Below are positions 13,000 through 22,280 of a stretch of DNA of 62,399 bases, in pieces (within the stretch, counting starts at the first letter, position 1; each line of letters starts with the position of its first letter). Below the pieces are notes generated by a model. That model had not been told where the DNA came from and did no database searches. It was given only the letters and a program-made list of their open reading frames with translations. Position numbers and translations under genes: made by a program. The stretch covers positions 246,200 through 308,598 of the forward strand of contig NZ_GG770555.1 in NCBI RefSeq assembly GCF_000164135.1, read 5' to 3'. This DNA comes from Mycobacterium parascrofulaceum ATCC BAA-614 (GTDB lineage Bacteria > Actinomycetota > Actinomycetes > Mycobacteriales > Mycobacteriaceae).

Positions 13000-13811
13000 C
13001 GGCCAGCGCGAACGGTGAGGCGCCAGCCAAGAACGGTTTTCAAGTCCGCCTGACCAACTTCGAGGGGCCGTTCGATCTGCTGCTGCAGCTGATCTTCGCC
13101 CATCGCCTCGACGTCACCGAGGTGGCGCTGCACCAGGTCACCGACGACTTCATCGCCTACACCCGCGAGATCGGCTCGCAGCTGGACCTGGAGGAGACGA
13201 CGGCGTTCCTGGTGGTCGCCGCGACGCTGCTCGACCTCAAGGCCGCGCGGCTGTTGCCGGCCGGGCAGGTCGACGACGAAGAGGACCTGGCGCTGCTGGA
13301 GGTGCGCGACCTGCTGTTCGCCCGGCTGCTGCAGTACCGCGCGTTCAAGCACGTCGCGGAGATGTTCGCCGAGCTGGAGGCCACGGCGCTGCGCAGCTAT
13401 CCGCGCGCGGTGTCGCTGGAGGACCGGTTCACCGAGCTGCTGCCTGAGGTGATGCTCGGCGTCGACGCCGAGCGGTTCGCCCAGATCGCCGCGATCGCGT
13501 TCAGTCCCCGGCCCGTGCCCACGGTGTCCATCGGGCACCTGCACCAGGTCAGCGTCTCGGTCCCCGAGCAGGCCAAGAAGCTGCTGGAGATCCTGGAGGC
13601 GCGCGGCAGCGGCCAGTGGGCCACGTTCTCCGAGCTGGTCGCCGACTGCGGGGCGCCGATGGAGGTCGTCGGGCGCTTCCTGGCGCTGCTCGAGCTGTAT
13701 CGGAGCCGGGCGGTAGCATTCGACCAGTCGGAGCCGCTGGGCGTGCTCCAGATTTCATGGACCGGGGAACGTCCGGCCAACGAAGCCCTGGTAGAAGTGC
13801 GGGACGAATAA
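12996..13811 (+). CDS. scpA: Segregation and condensation protein A
   Basis: A 271-residue kleisin. The N-terminal signature is 'FQVRLTNFEGPFDLLLQLI', followed by 'LEETTAFLVVAATLLDLKAARLLP' and the conserved 'RAFKHVAEMFAELE' region, with a winged-helix C-terminus. It bridges SMC heads with ScpB during chromosome condensation. GTG 12996 sits inside the parA stop, and the stop TAA shares its last base with the scpB ATG, so parA, scpA and scpB are tightly coupled. Confidence 0.95.
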   Translation: MTASANGEAPAKNGFQVRLTNFEGPFDLLLQLIFAHRLDVTEVALHQVTDDFIAYTREIGSQLDLEETTAFLVVAATLLDLKAARLLPAGQVDDEEDLALLEVRDLLFARLLQYRAFKHVAEMFAELEATALRSYPRAVSLEDRFTELLPEVMLGVDAERFAQIAAIAFSPRPVPTVSIGHLHQVSVSVPEQAKKLLEILEARGSGQWATFSELVADCGAPMEVVGRFLALLELYRSRAVAFDQSEPLGVLQISWTGERPANEALVEVRDE

Positions 13812-14506
13812 TGAGCGACGAGCTGCCCGAGGTCGACCTCGATGTGGGCATCCCGGACATCGCCGAGGCGGCGCCGATGGACGCCGAGGAACTCGGCTCC
13901 GTCCTGGAGGCCCTGCTGCTGGTCGTCGACACCCCCGTCACCGCCGAGGCGCTGGGCGCGGCCACGCAGCAACCCGTGTACCGAGTCGCCGCCCGGCTGC
14001 AGCAGATGGCCGACGAGCTCACCGAGCGCGACAGCGGCATCGACCTGCGCCAGACCGGCGAGGGCTGGCGGCTGTACACCCGCGCCCGGTTCGCGCCGTA
14101 CGTGGAGAAGCTGTTGCTGGACGGCGCGCGATCCAAGCTCACCCGCGCCGCGCTGGAGACGCTGGCCGTGGTGGCCTACCGCCAGCCGGTGACCCGCGCA
14201 CGGGTCAGCGCGGTGCGCGGCGTCAACGTGGACGCCGTCATGCGCACGCTGCTGGCGCGCGGCCTGATCACCGAGGCCGGCGTCGACGACGACACCGGTG
14301 CGGTGACGTTCGCGACCACGGAGCTGTTCTTGGAGCGGTTGGGGCTGACGTCGCTGGCCGACCTCCCCGACATCGCCCCGCTGCTTCCCGACGTGGACAC
14401 CATCGAGGACCTGAGCGAATCGTTGGACAGCGAGCCGCGTTTCATCAAACTCGCGGGCGGTCAGCCGTCCGAACAGGCGCTGACGTTCGACGTGGACCAC
14501 GATTGA
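13811..14506 (+). CDS. scpB: Segregation and condensation protein B
   Basis: A 231-residue protein made of tandem winged-helix domains, with the family signature 'KLTRAALETLAVVAYRQPVTRARVSAVRGVN' region (about residues 110-140). It binds ScpA in the SMC complex. The length equals that recalled for Rv1710. The ATG is at 13811 (TAATG junction with scpA) and the TGA overlaps the rluB ATG as TGATG. Regulation is probably shared with the parA promoter upstream. Confidence 0.94.
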   Translation: MSDELPEVDLDVGIPDIAEAAPMDAEELGSVLEALLLVVDTPVTAEALGAATQQPVYRVAARLQQMADELTERDSGIDLRQTGEGWRLYTRARFAPYVEKLLLDGARSKLTRAALETLAVVAYRQPVTRARVSAVRGVNVDAVMRTLLARGLITEAGVDDDTGAVTFATTELFLERLGLTSLADLPDIAPLLPDVDTIEDLSESLDSEPRFIKLAGGQPSEQALTFDVDHD

Positions 14507-15249
14507 TGGTCGACACCGAGGGGATCCGCCTGCAAAAGGTGTTGTCCCAGGCCGGAATTGCGTCGCGGCGGGCCGCCGAGAAGTTGATCATCGACGGCCG
14601 TGTCGAGGTCGACGGGCGGGTGGTGACCGAGCTGGGCACCCGGGTGGACCCCGACGCGTCGGTGATCCGCGTGGACGGCGCCCGGGTGGTCCTCGACGAG
14701 TCGCTGGTGTACCTGGCGCTGAACAAGCCGCGGGGCATGCATTCCACCATGTCGGACGACCGGGGCCGGCCGTGCATCGGCGACCTGGTGGAGCGCAAGG
14801 TGCGGGGCAACAAGAACCTCTTTCACGTCGGGCGGCTGGACGCCGACACCGAGGGGCTGATCCTGCTGACCAACGACGGCGAGCTGGCGCACCGGCTGAT
14901 GCATCCCTCGCACGAGGTCCCCAAGACGTACCTGGCGACGGTCACGGGCTCGGTGCCGCGGGGCATAGGCAAAAAGCTCAAGGCGGGAATCGAATTGGAC
15001 GACGGCCCGGCGCGCGTCGACGATTTCGCGGTGGTGGACGCCATTCCGGGCAAGACGCTGGTGCGGGTGGTGTTGCACGAGGGGCGCAATCGCATCGTGC
15101 GCCGGCTGCTGGGCGCCGCCGGCTTCCCGGTGGAGGCGCTGGTGCGCACCGACATCGGACCCGTGTCCCTGGGCAAGCAGCGGCCGGGCAGCATCCGGGC
15201 TCTGAACCAGGGTGAGGTCGGGCAGCTGTACAAGGCGGTGGGCCTGTGA
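14506..15249 (+). CDS. rluB: Ribosomal large-subunit pseudouridine synthase (RluB type)
   Basis: A 247-residue enzyme. The N-terminal S4 domain is '[22 protein letters not shown]' and the RsuA/RluB catalytic motif is '[18 protein letters not shown]' with the nucleophile Asp ([10 protein letters not shown]). The C-terminal '[13 protein letters not shown]' is typical. It isomerises a uridine in 23S rRNA, by family likely in helix 89-93; exact site inferred. The ATG overlaps the scpB stop, and the TGA overlaps the cmk GTG. Confidence 0.92.
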   Translation: MVDTEGIRLQKVLSQAGIASRRAAEKLIIDGRVEVDGRVVTELGTRVDPDASVIRVDGARVVLDESLVYLALNKPRGMHSTMSDDRGRPCIGDLVERKVRGNKNLFHVGRLDADTEGLILLTNDGELAHRLMHPSHEVPKTYLATVTGSVPRGIGKKLKAGIELDDGPARVDDFAVVDAIPGKTLVRVVLHEGRNRIVRRLLGAAGFPVEALVRTDIGPVSLGKQRPGSIRALNQGEVGQLYKAVGL

Positions 15250-15926
15250 GCAACATACTAGTCGCGATCGATGGTCCAGCAGGGACTGGAAAGTCCTCTG
15301 TGTCAAAGGGATTAGCCCAGGCACTGGGTTTGCGCTACCTGGATACCGGCGCCATGTATCGGCTGGTGACACTCGCGGTATTGCGGGCGGGTGTCGATCC
15401 GGCCGACGCCGACGCGGTGGCAGAAGTTGCCGAAACGGTGAGGATGTCGGTTGCCTACCATCCCGACGGTGATCTTTATTTCCTCGCCGGAGAGGATGTC
15501 TCGACCAAGATCCGTGGCGATGAGGTCACCGCTGCCGTCTCCGCGGTGTCGTCGGTTCCCGCAGTGCGCAACAAGCTCGTCGCCCGACAGCGTGAGGAGA
15601 CCAGGCAGGGCGGCGTCGTCGTCGAGGGCCGCGACATCGGGACGGTCGTCCTGCCCGACGCCCCGTTGAAGATCTTCTTGACCGCCTCGGCCGAGACCCG
15701 CGCCCGGCGCCGCAACGACCAGAACGTCGCGGCCGGGCTGGCCGACGACTACGACGCCGTGCTCACCGACGTCCGTCGGCGCGATCACCTGGATACCACC
15801 CGGGCGGTGTCGCCGCTGCGCGCCGCGCCGGACGCGGTGGTCGTCGACACCAGCGAGATGACCGAGGCGCAGGTGATCGAGCACCTGCTGGAGCTGGTCG
15901 AGCAGCGAAGCGGGGCGGTGCGGTGA
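15246..15926 (+). CDS. cmk: Cytidylate kinase
   Basis: A 226-residue P-loop kinase that phosphorylates CMP/dCMP. Walker A is '[17 protein letters not shown]' (about residues 8-24), then 'YLDTGAMYR', and the CMP-binding and lid signatures '[15 protein letters not shown]' and 'ARRRNDQ'. Length is normal. Unlike its neighbours, the first 300 bases are less GC-rich at third positions, but the motifs are intact. It overlaps rluB and der by 4 bases on each side. Confidence 0.95.
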   Translation: MSNILVAIDGPAGTGKSSVSKGLAQALGLRYLDTGAMYRLVTLAVLRAGVDPADADAVAEVAETVRMSVAYHPDGDLYFLAGEDVSTKIRGDEVTAAVSAVSSVPAVRNKLVARQREETRQGGVVVEGRDIGTVVLPDAPLKIFLTASAETRARRRNDQNVAAGLADDYDAVLTDVRRRDHLDTTRAVSPLRAAPDAVVVDTSEMTEAQVIEHLLELVEQRSGAVR

Positions 15927-17323
15927 CGTCCGACGGCACCTGGTCCGACGAAAGCGATTGGCAAACAGTCGAATCCGAGCTCGAGGAGCTGGCCGAGGCC
16001 GGCCCCGCGCCGGTGGTGGCGGTGGTCGGGCGGCCCAACGTCGGCAAGTCGACCCTGGTCAACCGGATCCTGGGCCGGCGCGAGGCGGTGGTGCAGGACG
16101 TTCCCGGCGTGACCCGCGACCGGGTGTCCTACGACGCGCTGTGGACCGGCCGCCGGTTCGTGGTGCAGGACACCGGCGGGTGGGAGCCCGACGCCAAGGG
16201 CCTGCAGCAGCTGGTCGCCGAACAGGCGTCGGTGGCCATGCGCACCGCCGACGCGGTGATCCTGGTGGTCGACGCCAGCGTGGGCGCCACCTCCGCCGAC
16301 GAGGCGGCCGCCCGGATCCTGCTGCGCTCGGGCAAGCCGGTCTTCCTGGCCGCCAACAAGGTTGATAGCGAAAAGGGTGAAGCCGACGCAGCGGCGTTGT
16401 GGTCGCTGGGGCTCGGTGAGCCGCACGCCGTCAGCGCGATGCACGGCCGCGGCGTCGCCGACCTGCTCGACGAGGTGCTGGCCGCGTTGCCGGAGGTGTC
16501 CGAGGCGGCGCCCGCGCCGGGCGGCCCGCGGCGCGTGGCGCTGGTCGGCAAGCCCAACGTGGGCAAGAGCTCGCTGCTGAACAAGCTGGCCGGCGATCAG
16601 CGCTCGGTGGTGCACGACGTCGCGGGGACGACGGTGGACCCGGTGGACTCGCTGATCGAACTGGGCGGCAAGGTCTGGCGGTTCGTCGACACGGCGGGCC
16701 TGCGGCGCAAGGTCGGGCAGGCCAGCGGGCACGAGTTCTACGCGTCCGTGCGCACACACTCGGCGATCGACGCGGCCGAGGTGGTGGTCGTGCTGATCGA
16801 CGCCTCGCAGCCGCTGACCGAGCAGGATCAGCGGGTGCTGTCGATGGTGATCGAGGCCGGCCGGGCGCTGGTGCTGGCCTTCAACAAGTGGGATCTGGTC
16901 GACGAGGACCGGCGCGAGCTGCTGGAGCGCGAGATCGACCGCGAGCTGGTGCAGCTGCGGTGGGCGCAGCGGGTCAACATCTCCGCCCACACGGGCCGCG
17001 CGGTGCAAAAGCTGGTGCCCGCGATGGAGACGGCCCTGGCGTCGTGGGACATGCGCATCCCGACGGGGCCGCTGAATTCGTGGCTGAAAGAAGTGGTGGC
17101 CGCGACGCCGCCGCCGGTGCGCGGGGGCAAGCAGCCGCGCATCCTGTTCGCCACCCAGGCCACCGCCCGCCCGCCGACGTTCGTGCTGTTCACCACGGGG
17201 TTCCTGGAGGCCGGTTACCGGCGGTTCCTGGAGCGGCGGCTGCGCGAGGCGTTCGGGTTCGAGGGCTCGCCGATCCGGATCAACGTGCGGGTACGCGAGA
17301 AGCGGGGAGCCAGGCGGCGCTGA
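15923..17323 (+). CDS. der: Ribosome-assembly GTPase Der (EngA)
   Basis: The protein has 466 residues with two tandem GTPase domains: G1 '[12 protein letters not shown]' at about residue 36 and '[12 protein letters not shown]' at about 210; G3 'DTGGW' and 'DTAGL'; G4 'NKVD' and 'NKWD'. A KH-like C-terminal domain ends in a basic tail ('REKRGARRR'). Der acts in 50S subunit assembly. The N-terminal extension of about 30 acidic residues is usual in mycobacteria. It is the last gene of the coupled operon beginning at parA. Confidence 0.95.
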   Translation: MTSDGTWSDESDWQTVESELEELAEAGPAPVVAVVGRPNVGKSTLVNRILGRREAVVQDVPGVTRDRVSYDALWTGRRFVVQDTGGWEPDAKGLQQLVAEQASVAMRTADAVILVVDASVGATSADEAAARILLRSGKPVFLAANKVDSEKGEADAAALWSLGLGEPHAVSAMHGRGVADLLDEVLAALPEVSEAAPAPGGPRRVALVGKPNVGKSSLLNKLAGDQRSVVHDVAGTTVDPVDSLIELGGKVWRFVDTAGLRRKVGQASGHEFYASVRTHSAIDAAEVVVVLIDASQPLTEQDQRVLSMVIEAGRALVLAFNKWDLVDEDRRELLEREIDRELVQLRWAQRVNISAHTGRAVQKLVPAMETALASWDMRIPTGPLNSWLKEVVAATPPPVRGGKQPRILFATQATARPPTFVLFTTGFLEAGYRRFLERRLREAFGFEGSPIRINVRVREKRGARRR

Positions 17324-17405
17324 GCGCCGGTTCCCCGGGTGGCTTTTCCGGACCAATCGACGACTCCGGAATTTGATAGCGCCAGCGATATCACTTGTCT
17401 GGTTG

Positions 17406-17420
17406 TCCCGCCATACGGGA
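17406..17420. promoter_or_regulatory. Candidate operator 1 of the SDR-cyclase-iclR operon
   Basis: TCCCG-CCATA-CGGGA is a perfect 5-base inverted repeat with a 5-base spacer, located upstream of the -35 box. It shares its arms and spacer length with the site at 17501-17515. Confidence 0.5.
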
Positions 17421-17449
17421 TGTGAAAGCTACATCACAGGTGCATTGCG

Positions 17450-17479
17450 TTGACTTTGGCGGCGCATGCTTCGTACCGT
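17450..17479 (+). promoter_or_regulatory. Candidate sigma-A promoter of the SDR-cyclase-iclR operon
   Basis: The -35 TTGACT (17450-17455) and -10 TACCGT (17474-17479) are separated by 18 bases. Transcription would begin near 17,486, about 43 bases before the SDR start. It sits between the two matched inverted repeats. The remainder of the 205-base der-SDR gap has two TCCGGA palindromes (17347-17352, 17365-17370) and no gene. Confidence 0.5.
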
Positions 17480-17500
17480 TCTCGTAAATCGGTGTTTTTA

Positions 17501-17515
17501 ACCCGTATCGCGGGA
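17501..17515. promoter_or_regulatory. Candidate operator 2 of the SDR-cyclase-iclR operon
   Basis: ACCCG-TATCG-CGGGA lies in the presumed 5' untranslated region, 14 bases before the SDR start. The CCCG/CGGG arms are perfect and it matches operator 1 in arm sequence and spacer length. Centre-to-centre spacing to operator 1 is 95 bases, close to nine helical turns. Confidence 0.5.
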
Positions 17516-17528
17516 TATGGAGAGTGTG

Positions 17529-18314
17529 ATGAGTGTCGTTCAGGAGGCGCCCGCCGCCGCGCGCTTCAGCGTCGAGGGCAAGTCGATCTTGATCACCGGG
17601 GCGACCGGCGCGCTGGGCAGCGTGGCGGCACGGGCACTGGCCGACGCGGGGGCGCGGCTGACCCTGGCCGGGGGCAATGCCGCCGGGCTGGACGGCCTCG
17701 GCATCGACGGCGCCGCGGTGGTGGCCCGGCGGCCCGACACCCCGGCCGACGCGCGGGCGATGGTGGAGGCCGCGGTCGCCCGGCACGGCCGACTGGACGG
17801 AGTCCTGGTCGCCTCGGGGATGAACCGCGTGGCACCGATCACCGAGATGGCGGTCGAGGACTTCGACGACGTGATGGCCGCCAACGCGCGGGGCGCCTGG
17901 CTGGTCTGCCAGGCTGCCGGGCGGGTCCTGCTCGACCAGGGCGGCGGCGGCAGCGTCGTGCTGGTCTCGTCGGTGCGCGGCTCCCTGGGCCACCCCGCCG
18001 GCTACAGCGCCTACTGCCCGTCGAAGGGCGCGACCGACCTGCTGGCCAAAAGCCTGGCGGCCGAATGGGGCCCGGCCGCGATTCGTGTGAACGCCGTCGC
18101 CCCAACGGTCTTCCGCTCCGAACTCACGGAGTGGATGTACGCCGACGACGAGAAGGGCCGCGCCACCCGCGAAGCGATGTTCGCCCGAATCCCGTTGCGC
18201 CGCTTCGCCGAACCCGAAGATTTCGTCGGCGCGCTGATCTATCTACTCAGCGACGCATCGAGCTTCTACACCGGCCAGGTGATGTACCTGGACGGTGGAT
18301 ACACCGCGTGCTGA
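17529..18314 (+). CDS. Short-chain dehydrogenase/reductase (Rv1714-like)
   Basis: A 261-residue Rossmann oxidoreductase with cofactor motif 'ITGATGALGSVAA' (TGxxxGxG), 'VASGMNR' in place of the usual NNAG, catalytic Ser in 'VLVSSVRG', and 'YCPSK' (YxxxK). The C-terminal 'YLDGGYTA' is typical of classical SDRs. ATG 17529 is preferred because GGAGAG lies 4 bases upstream; ATG 17517 is an alternative adding four residues. M. tuberculosis has Rv1714 at this position after der. Substrate unknown. The linked cyclase and IclR regulator suggest catabolism of a small carbonyl or aromatic compound. Confidence 0.85.
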   Translation: MSVVQEAPAAARFSVEGKSILITGATGALGSVAARALADAGARLTLAGGNAAGLDGLGIDGAAVVARRPDTPADARAMVEAAVARHGRLDGVLVASGMNRVAPITEMAVEDFDDVMAANARGAWLVCQAAGRVLLDQGGGGSVVLVSSVRGSLGHPAGYSAYCPSKGATDLLAKSLAAEWGPAAIRVNAVAPTVFRSELTEWMYADDEKGRATREAMFARIPLRRFAEPEDFVGALIYLLSDASSFYTGQVMYLDGGYTAC

Positions 18315-18325
18315 AAGGAAACACC

Positions 18326-19150
18326 ATGAGCATCACCTGGCCGCTCGGCGAGGCCGAAGCGGCGTTGGAGTTCTACGACCTGTCGCACCCGTGGGGGCAC
18401 GGTGCGCCGGCCTGGCCGTACTTCGAGGACGTCAAGATCGAGCGCCTGCACAACATGGCGCGGAGCCGGGTGCTGACCCAAAAGGTCACCACCGTCATGC
18501 ATTCCGGCACCCACATCGACGCGCCGGCGCACGTCGTCGAGGGCACGCCGTTCCTGCACGAGATCCCGCTGAGCGCCTTCTTCGGCACCGGTGTCGTCGT
18601 CTCGATCCCCAAGGACAAGTGGGGAGTGGTCACCGCCGAGGACCTGGAAAAGGCGGCGCCCGAAATCCGCCCCGGCGACATCGTCGTCGTCAACACCGGC
18701 TGGCACCACAAGTACGCCGACAGCGCCGAGTACTACGCCTACTCCCCGGGCTTCTACAAGGAGGCCGGCGAATGGTTCGCGGCCAAGGGCGTCAAGGCCG
18801 TCGGCACCGACACCCAGGCCCTGGACCACCCGCTGGCGACCTCGATCGCGCCACACGGCCCAGCGGAGCATAACGGCGGGCTCTTGCCTTGGGCGGTAAG
18901 GGAATACGAGGCGCAGACCGGCCGCCGGGTGCTCGACGACTTCCCGGAGTGGGAGCCGTGCCACCGGGCGATCCTGTCGAAGGGCATCTACGGTTTCGAG
19001 AACGTGGGCGGCGACCTGGACCAGGTCACCGGCAAGCGCGTCACCTTCGCGGCGTTCCCGTGGCGCTGGGTCGGCGGCGACGGCTGCATCGTGCGGCTGG
19101 TGGCGATCGTCGACCCCACCGGGGGCTACCGCATCGAGACGGGCGCATGA
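18326..19150 (+). CDS. Cyclase-family metal-dependent hydrolase (Rv1716-like)
   Basis: The protein has 274 residues. The kynurenine formamidase/cyclase motif HxGTHxDxPxH is present as 'HSGTHIDAPAH' (about residues 61-71), with 'DLSHPWGHGAPAWP' near the N-terminus and 'GTDTQALDHP' further on, which bind the metal and water. The family hydrolyses amides or lactone-like rings; the substrate here is unknown. AAAGGA lies 6 bases before ATG 18326. It follows the SDR by 11 bases and overlaps the iclR ATG as ATGA. In M. tuberculosis fadB3 lies between the SDR and this gene; it is absent here. Confidence 0.85.
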   Translation: MSITWPLGEAEAALEFYDLSHPWGHGAPAWPYFEDVKIERLHNMARSRVLTQKVTTVMHSGTHIDAPAHVVEGTPFLHEIPLSAFFGTGVVVSIPKDKWGVVTAEDLEKAAPEIRPGDIVVVNTGWHHKYADSAEYYAYSPGFYKEAGEWFAAKGVKAVGTDTQALDHPLATSIAPHGPAEHNGGLLPWAVREYEAQTGRRVLDDFPEWEPCHRAILSKGIYGFENVGGDLDQVTGKRVTFAAFPWRWVGGDGCIVRLVAIVDPTGGYRIETGA

Positions 19151-19959
19151 GCTCCGACGGCGCCGGCGTTCAGGTCATCGCCCGCGCGGCCGAGATTTTG
19201 CGGCTGCTGCAGGCGCACCCCGGCGGGCTGAGCCAGGCCGAGATCGGCGACCGGCTGGGCTTGGCGCGTTCCACGGTCAGCCGGATCCTGGGGGCACTGG
19301 ACGACGAGGGGCTGGTCGCCTCGCCCCGGGGCCGTGGCGGCTATCGGCTGGGGCCGGAGATCGCGCGCATGGCGAGCACCGTGCGCCTGGGCGTCGTGAT
19401 GGACGTGCACCCGTTCATGGAGGAACTGTCGCGGGATCTGGGGGAGACGGTCGACCTGTCGATCCTGGACGGCGACCGAGCGACGTTCGTGGATCAGGTG
19501 GTCTCGCCGCACCGGTTGCGGGCGATCAGCGCGGTCGGGGAGTCGTTCCCGCTGCACTGCTGCGCCAACGGCAAGGCGCTGCTGGCCGGCCTGCCGCCCG
19601 AGCGGCTGCCGAGCCGGCTGGCCCGGCTCACCCCGAACACCATCACCAGCCCCGCGGCGCTGCGCGAGGAGCTCGAGCGGGTTCGCGCCGAGGGCGTCGC
19701 CTACGACCGCGAGGAGCAGACCGAAGGGATCTGTGCGGTGGGGGCGGTGCTGCGTGGGGTGACCGGGCACGCGGTCGCGGTCAGCGTGCCCGTGCCCGCG
19801 CAGCGGTTCTACGGCCGCGAGGCCGAACTGACGCAGGCGCTGAGGGCGTGGGTGGAGAAGATCAACGCCTGCTTGGCGGCGCCGCTCGCCGATGGGGCTC
19901 CGCTCGGTGTTGGCACACCCGCGACCGCCGGTGCGGTCAATCCTGGCGTCGCGGAGTGA
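19147..19959 (+). CDS. IclR-family transcriptional regulator
   Basis: A 270-residue regulator. The N-terminal winged helix-turn-helix is 'GLSQAEIGDRLGLARSTVSRIL' (about residues 27-48). The effector-binding IclR domain (about residues 75-245) contains 'LHCCANGKALLA' and 'EEQTEGICAVGAVL', both diagnostic. It is the last gene of the SDR-cyclase operon and very likely controls it, probably through the matched inverted repeats at 17,406 and 17,501 (inference). The last 25 residues are low complexity. It resembles Rv1719 in context. Confidence 0.9.
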   Translation: MSSDGAGVQVIARAAEILRLLQAHPGGLSQAEIGDRLGLARSTVSRILGALDDEGLVASPRGRGGYRLGPEIARMASTVRLGVVMDVHPFMEELSRDLGETVDLSILDGDRATFVDQVVSPHRLRAISAVGESFPLHCCANGKALLAGLPPERLPSRLARLTPNTITSPAALREELERVRAEGVAYDREEQTEGICAVGAVLRGVTGHAVAVSVPVPAQRFYGREAELTQALRAWVEKINACLAAPLADGAPLGVGTPATAGAVNPGVAE

Positions 19960-20019
19960 TTTTCAGCGCCCCGCGTTGTCCACCGGGCCGCCCCGAGTGT
20001 CCATTGCGGCGGTCTGCCG

Positions 20020-20919
20020 CTACGAGGTCCGGCCGTCGATCTTCTTGTCGACCGCGTTCACGAACTGTGGCACCGCCGACCCTGACACGTTTCGTCCGCA
20101 CAGATCAAGGTCGATGACGACGTTGCTTCGGGCGCTGAGGGCGCGCTGGCAGTTCCAGCCCTGAGCCTCTTGAACCATGTCCATCGCGAGAATGCCGCCG
20201 GCCCGCGACACCGATCCCGTCGTCCAAAACACGTTGCGGGGATCGTCCTTGTTGACGTTTCGGGTGTTGAGCTCGCGATTGGCGCACCTCTGCCAGTCCG
20301 CCGCGGCGTTGCCGACGAAGTTGTTCGCAGACTCCACGTCCGGGAAGGCCACGACCGCTTGAATCAATCGCCATCCCTTGCCGGGAGCGTCGCCGAGCTC
20401 CTGCGTCCGAACCGCAGTCCAACCGGTCTTCCCGTACGCCTTCTGCTCGGCCGCTTTCAACACACCCACGCAGTCCTCGTCAACGATGGGTGTGTCGGCC
20501 AGCTTGTCTTGAACCGGTTCGCCGGACAACGTTTCGGCGCCCAGAGCGTGGGCGGCTTCCTGTCCAGTCAACAGAACATCCGGGAGTGCGGAGGCGGCGA
20601 CGGCGCCGCCGCCCGGGTCGGCCGGCTGGTACACGATGACCGCGACCACTAGCCCGACCGTCAGCATCGCCGCGGCGCCCGTCAGCCACCACCACCGGGC
20701 GAGCGACTCACCGAAACGGCCCGGGGCGGCCGCCTGGTGCGGCCAGAAGGCGCCGGGGCGGGGCGGAGGCAGGTGCCCGGGCGCGCCCTGATAACCGAAC
20801 GGTGGCGCATATCCCGGGCCTGCCGGTGGCGACGGTGGGTGACCGGCATAGGCCGGCGCGCCGGAATTGGCTTCTTGCCAGCCTCCCGGGCCGCCGCCCC
20901 GCTCGCCCGGAACGCTCAT
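20020..20919 (-). CDS. PknH sensor-domain-like membrane protein
   Basis: The protein has 299 residues. A cytoplasmic Pro/Gly-rich N-terminus (about 1-70) is followed by one membrane helix ('WWLTGAAAMLTVGLVVAVIV') and an extracellular domain with four Cys ('DEDCVGV', 'QRCANRE', 'NCQRAL', 'LCGRNV'), the pattern of the PknH C-terminal sensor family, where they form two disulfides. There is no kinase domain. AGGAGG lies 7 bases before the ATG. It is a paralogue of the next gene upstream (20939-21841), 19 bases away, so the two are probably one operon. Ligand unknown. Confidence 0.75.
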   Translation of the reverse strand: MSVPGERGGGPGGWQEANSGAPAYAGHPPSPPAGPGYAPPFGYQGAPGHLPPPRPGAFWPHQAAAPGRFGESLARWWWLTGAAAMLTVGLVVAVIVYQPADPGGGAVAASALPDVLLTGQEAAHALGAETLSGEPVQDKLADTPIVDEDCVGVLKAAEQKAYGKTGWTAVRTQELGDAPGKGWRLIQAVVAFPDVESANNFVGNAAADWQRCANRELNTRNVNKDDPRNVFWTTGSVSRAGGILAMDMVQEAQGWNCQRALSARSNVVIDLDLCGRNVSGSAVPQFVNAVDKKIDGRTS

Positions 20920-20938
20920 GCCTTACCTCCTGGGCTGT

Positions 20939-21841
20939 TCACGAGGTGGGGATCCGGGAGGCGACCTTGTTGACGAGTTCGGCGGCTTGATCGCTGCCGC
21001 CGAAGTCGCACACCCTCATGTCGATCACGACGTTGCTGCGCGGCATCAGTGCACGCTCGCAACCCCAGCCGGTTCCGCCGGTCTTCTCCCAGGAGACCAT
21101 CAGCGTGTTGTCGACGACCCTGGGGTCGCCGACGGCGATGGTGCCGCCCTCGTGGCGGTTCACCAAAACCTCGGTTCGAGCGCAGTGATCCCACTTCCTC
21201 GTGAGGTCCTCGAAGACGGCGCCGGCGTCTTTCGCGGTCGGATAGGCCACCAGCGCCTGCAGGGTCAACTTGACGTACCCGTCACCCGGTCCGTGAAGCT
21301 CGGCCGACTGGGCGTCGATGAAGCGGGTGTCGCGATAGACCTCCGCCATGCCCGGGGCCCAGATGCCGGCGCATTCGGGCGGGTCGGCGGTATCCAAGAA
21401 CAGGCCGTTTTTGCTCTGGTAGAGCGTCATTCCCGGCTCGTGCAGGATGTCGCCGACCTCGGCGGGACTCAGCAGAAGATTCTGCAGGTCTTCCGGGCGA
21501 ACCAACCCCGGTGTCGTGGGCACCGACAGCCCCGGCGGCTCTCGGTGTGAAGACGCCGAAGCCGACGCACCCGAGGTCGTCACACGGCTGATGAGGACGA
21601 CGCCCAACGCGGCCGAGGCGACCGTGAGAATGGCCGTCGTGAGCATCAGCCACCGTTTGGCGCCGCGGGACGGGGCTGGCGCCGGGCGGGGAGGCCACGG
21701 AGGTGGTGCGCCGGCCGCACCCGGCTGGTAGCCGCTCCATGGCTGTCCCGGCGGATATGGACCGCCCGATGGGCCGACGTGATAGCCGCCGGGCGGCGGC
21801 GGGGCGTTGCCCTGATTCGCGGGCGGTTCGCTACCTGCCAC
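20939..21841 (-). CDS. PknH sensor-domain-like membrane protein (paralogue)
   Basis: The protein has 300 residues and the same plan as its neighbour: Pro/Gly-rich cytoplasmic segment (about 1-60), membrane helix ('WLMLTTAILTVASAALGVVL'), and an exported domain with four Cys ('PECAGIW', 'HCARTE', 'GCERALM', 'RVCDFGG'). 'LLLSPAEVGDIL' near the start of the exported domain is typical of the mycobacterial sensor family. The only in-frame start seen is GTG 21841; the short lead to it is uncertain. Tandem duplication is likely because Cys positions and 'RSNVVID' are shared with the neighbour. Confidence 0.75.
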   Translation of the reverse strand: MAGSEPPANQGNAPPPPGGYHVGPSGGPYPPGQPWSGYQPGAAGAPPPWPPRPAPAPSRGAKRWLMLTTAILTVASAALGVVLISRVTTSGASASASSHREPPGLSVPTTPGLVRPEDLQNLLLSPAEVGDILHEPGMTLYQSKNGLFLDTADPPECAGIWAPGMAEVYRDTRFIDAQSAELHGPGDGYVKLTLQALVAYPTAKDAGAVFEDLTRKWDHCARTEVLVNRHEGGTIAVGDPRVVDNTLMVSWEKTGGTGWGCERALMPRSNVVIDMRVCDFGGSDQAAELVNKVASRIPTS

Positions 21842-22060
21842 GCGCCGGACCGTTCGCCGTCATTGCGGTCGTCCCCCGAAGTTTGTGGGCGAGCACAGCG
21901 GCCCGCCCGCGTACGTGAGCAGGATTCTAGATGGCAACGGGGATTGGAGTTTGCGGTTTCCCCGCCCGCAGGTGTCGCCGGCTCGGTCGGAGGCCGCTTC
22001 GCTGCGTTCGGGGCTCTCTGCGGTAGGCTTTCGACCTGCTGCCGGTCATCGAGCCGGCAC

Positions 22061-22134
22061 CGGGCTGTGGCGCAGTTTGGTAGCGCACTTGACTGGGGGT
22101 CAAGTGGTCGCAGGTTCAAATCCTGTCAGCCCGA
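22061..22134 (+). tRNA. tRNA-Pro (GGG anticodon)
   Basis: Acceptor arms CGGGCTG (22061-22067) and CAGCCCG (22127-22133) pair perfectly, with discriminator A at 22134. The anticodon stem is CTTGA/TCAAG (22088-22092, 22100-22104) with loop CTGGGGG, so the anticodon is GGG at 22095-22097. The T arm has the GTTCAAATC loop. CCA is not encoded. A TAGGCT at 22024-22029 could be its -10 box. The 219-base gap before it holds no gene. Confidence 0.95.
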
Positions 22135-22280
22135 CGCACGAAACAGGACTCGGTCACGACGCTCGACTCGACGAAATGCCTCCCAAACCGTTGCGCCAGT
22201 TTGCCTTCGACGGGTAACCCAGTGCCCGTATTCGACGAACCCCACGTCCGTCGCAGACGCGCTCAGGTTGACAAGGCACA

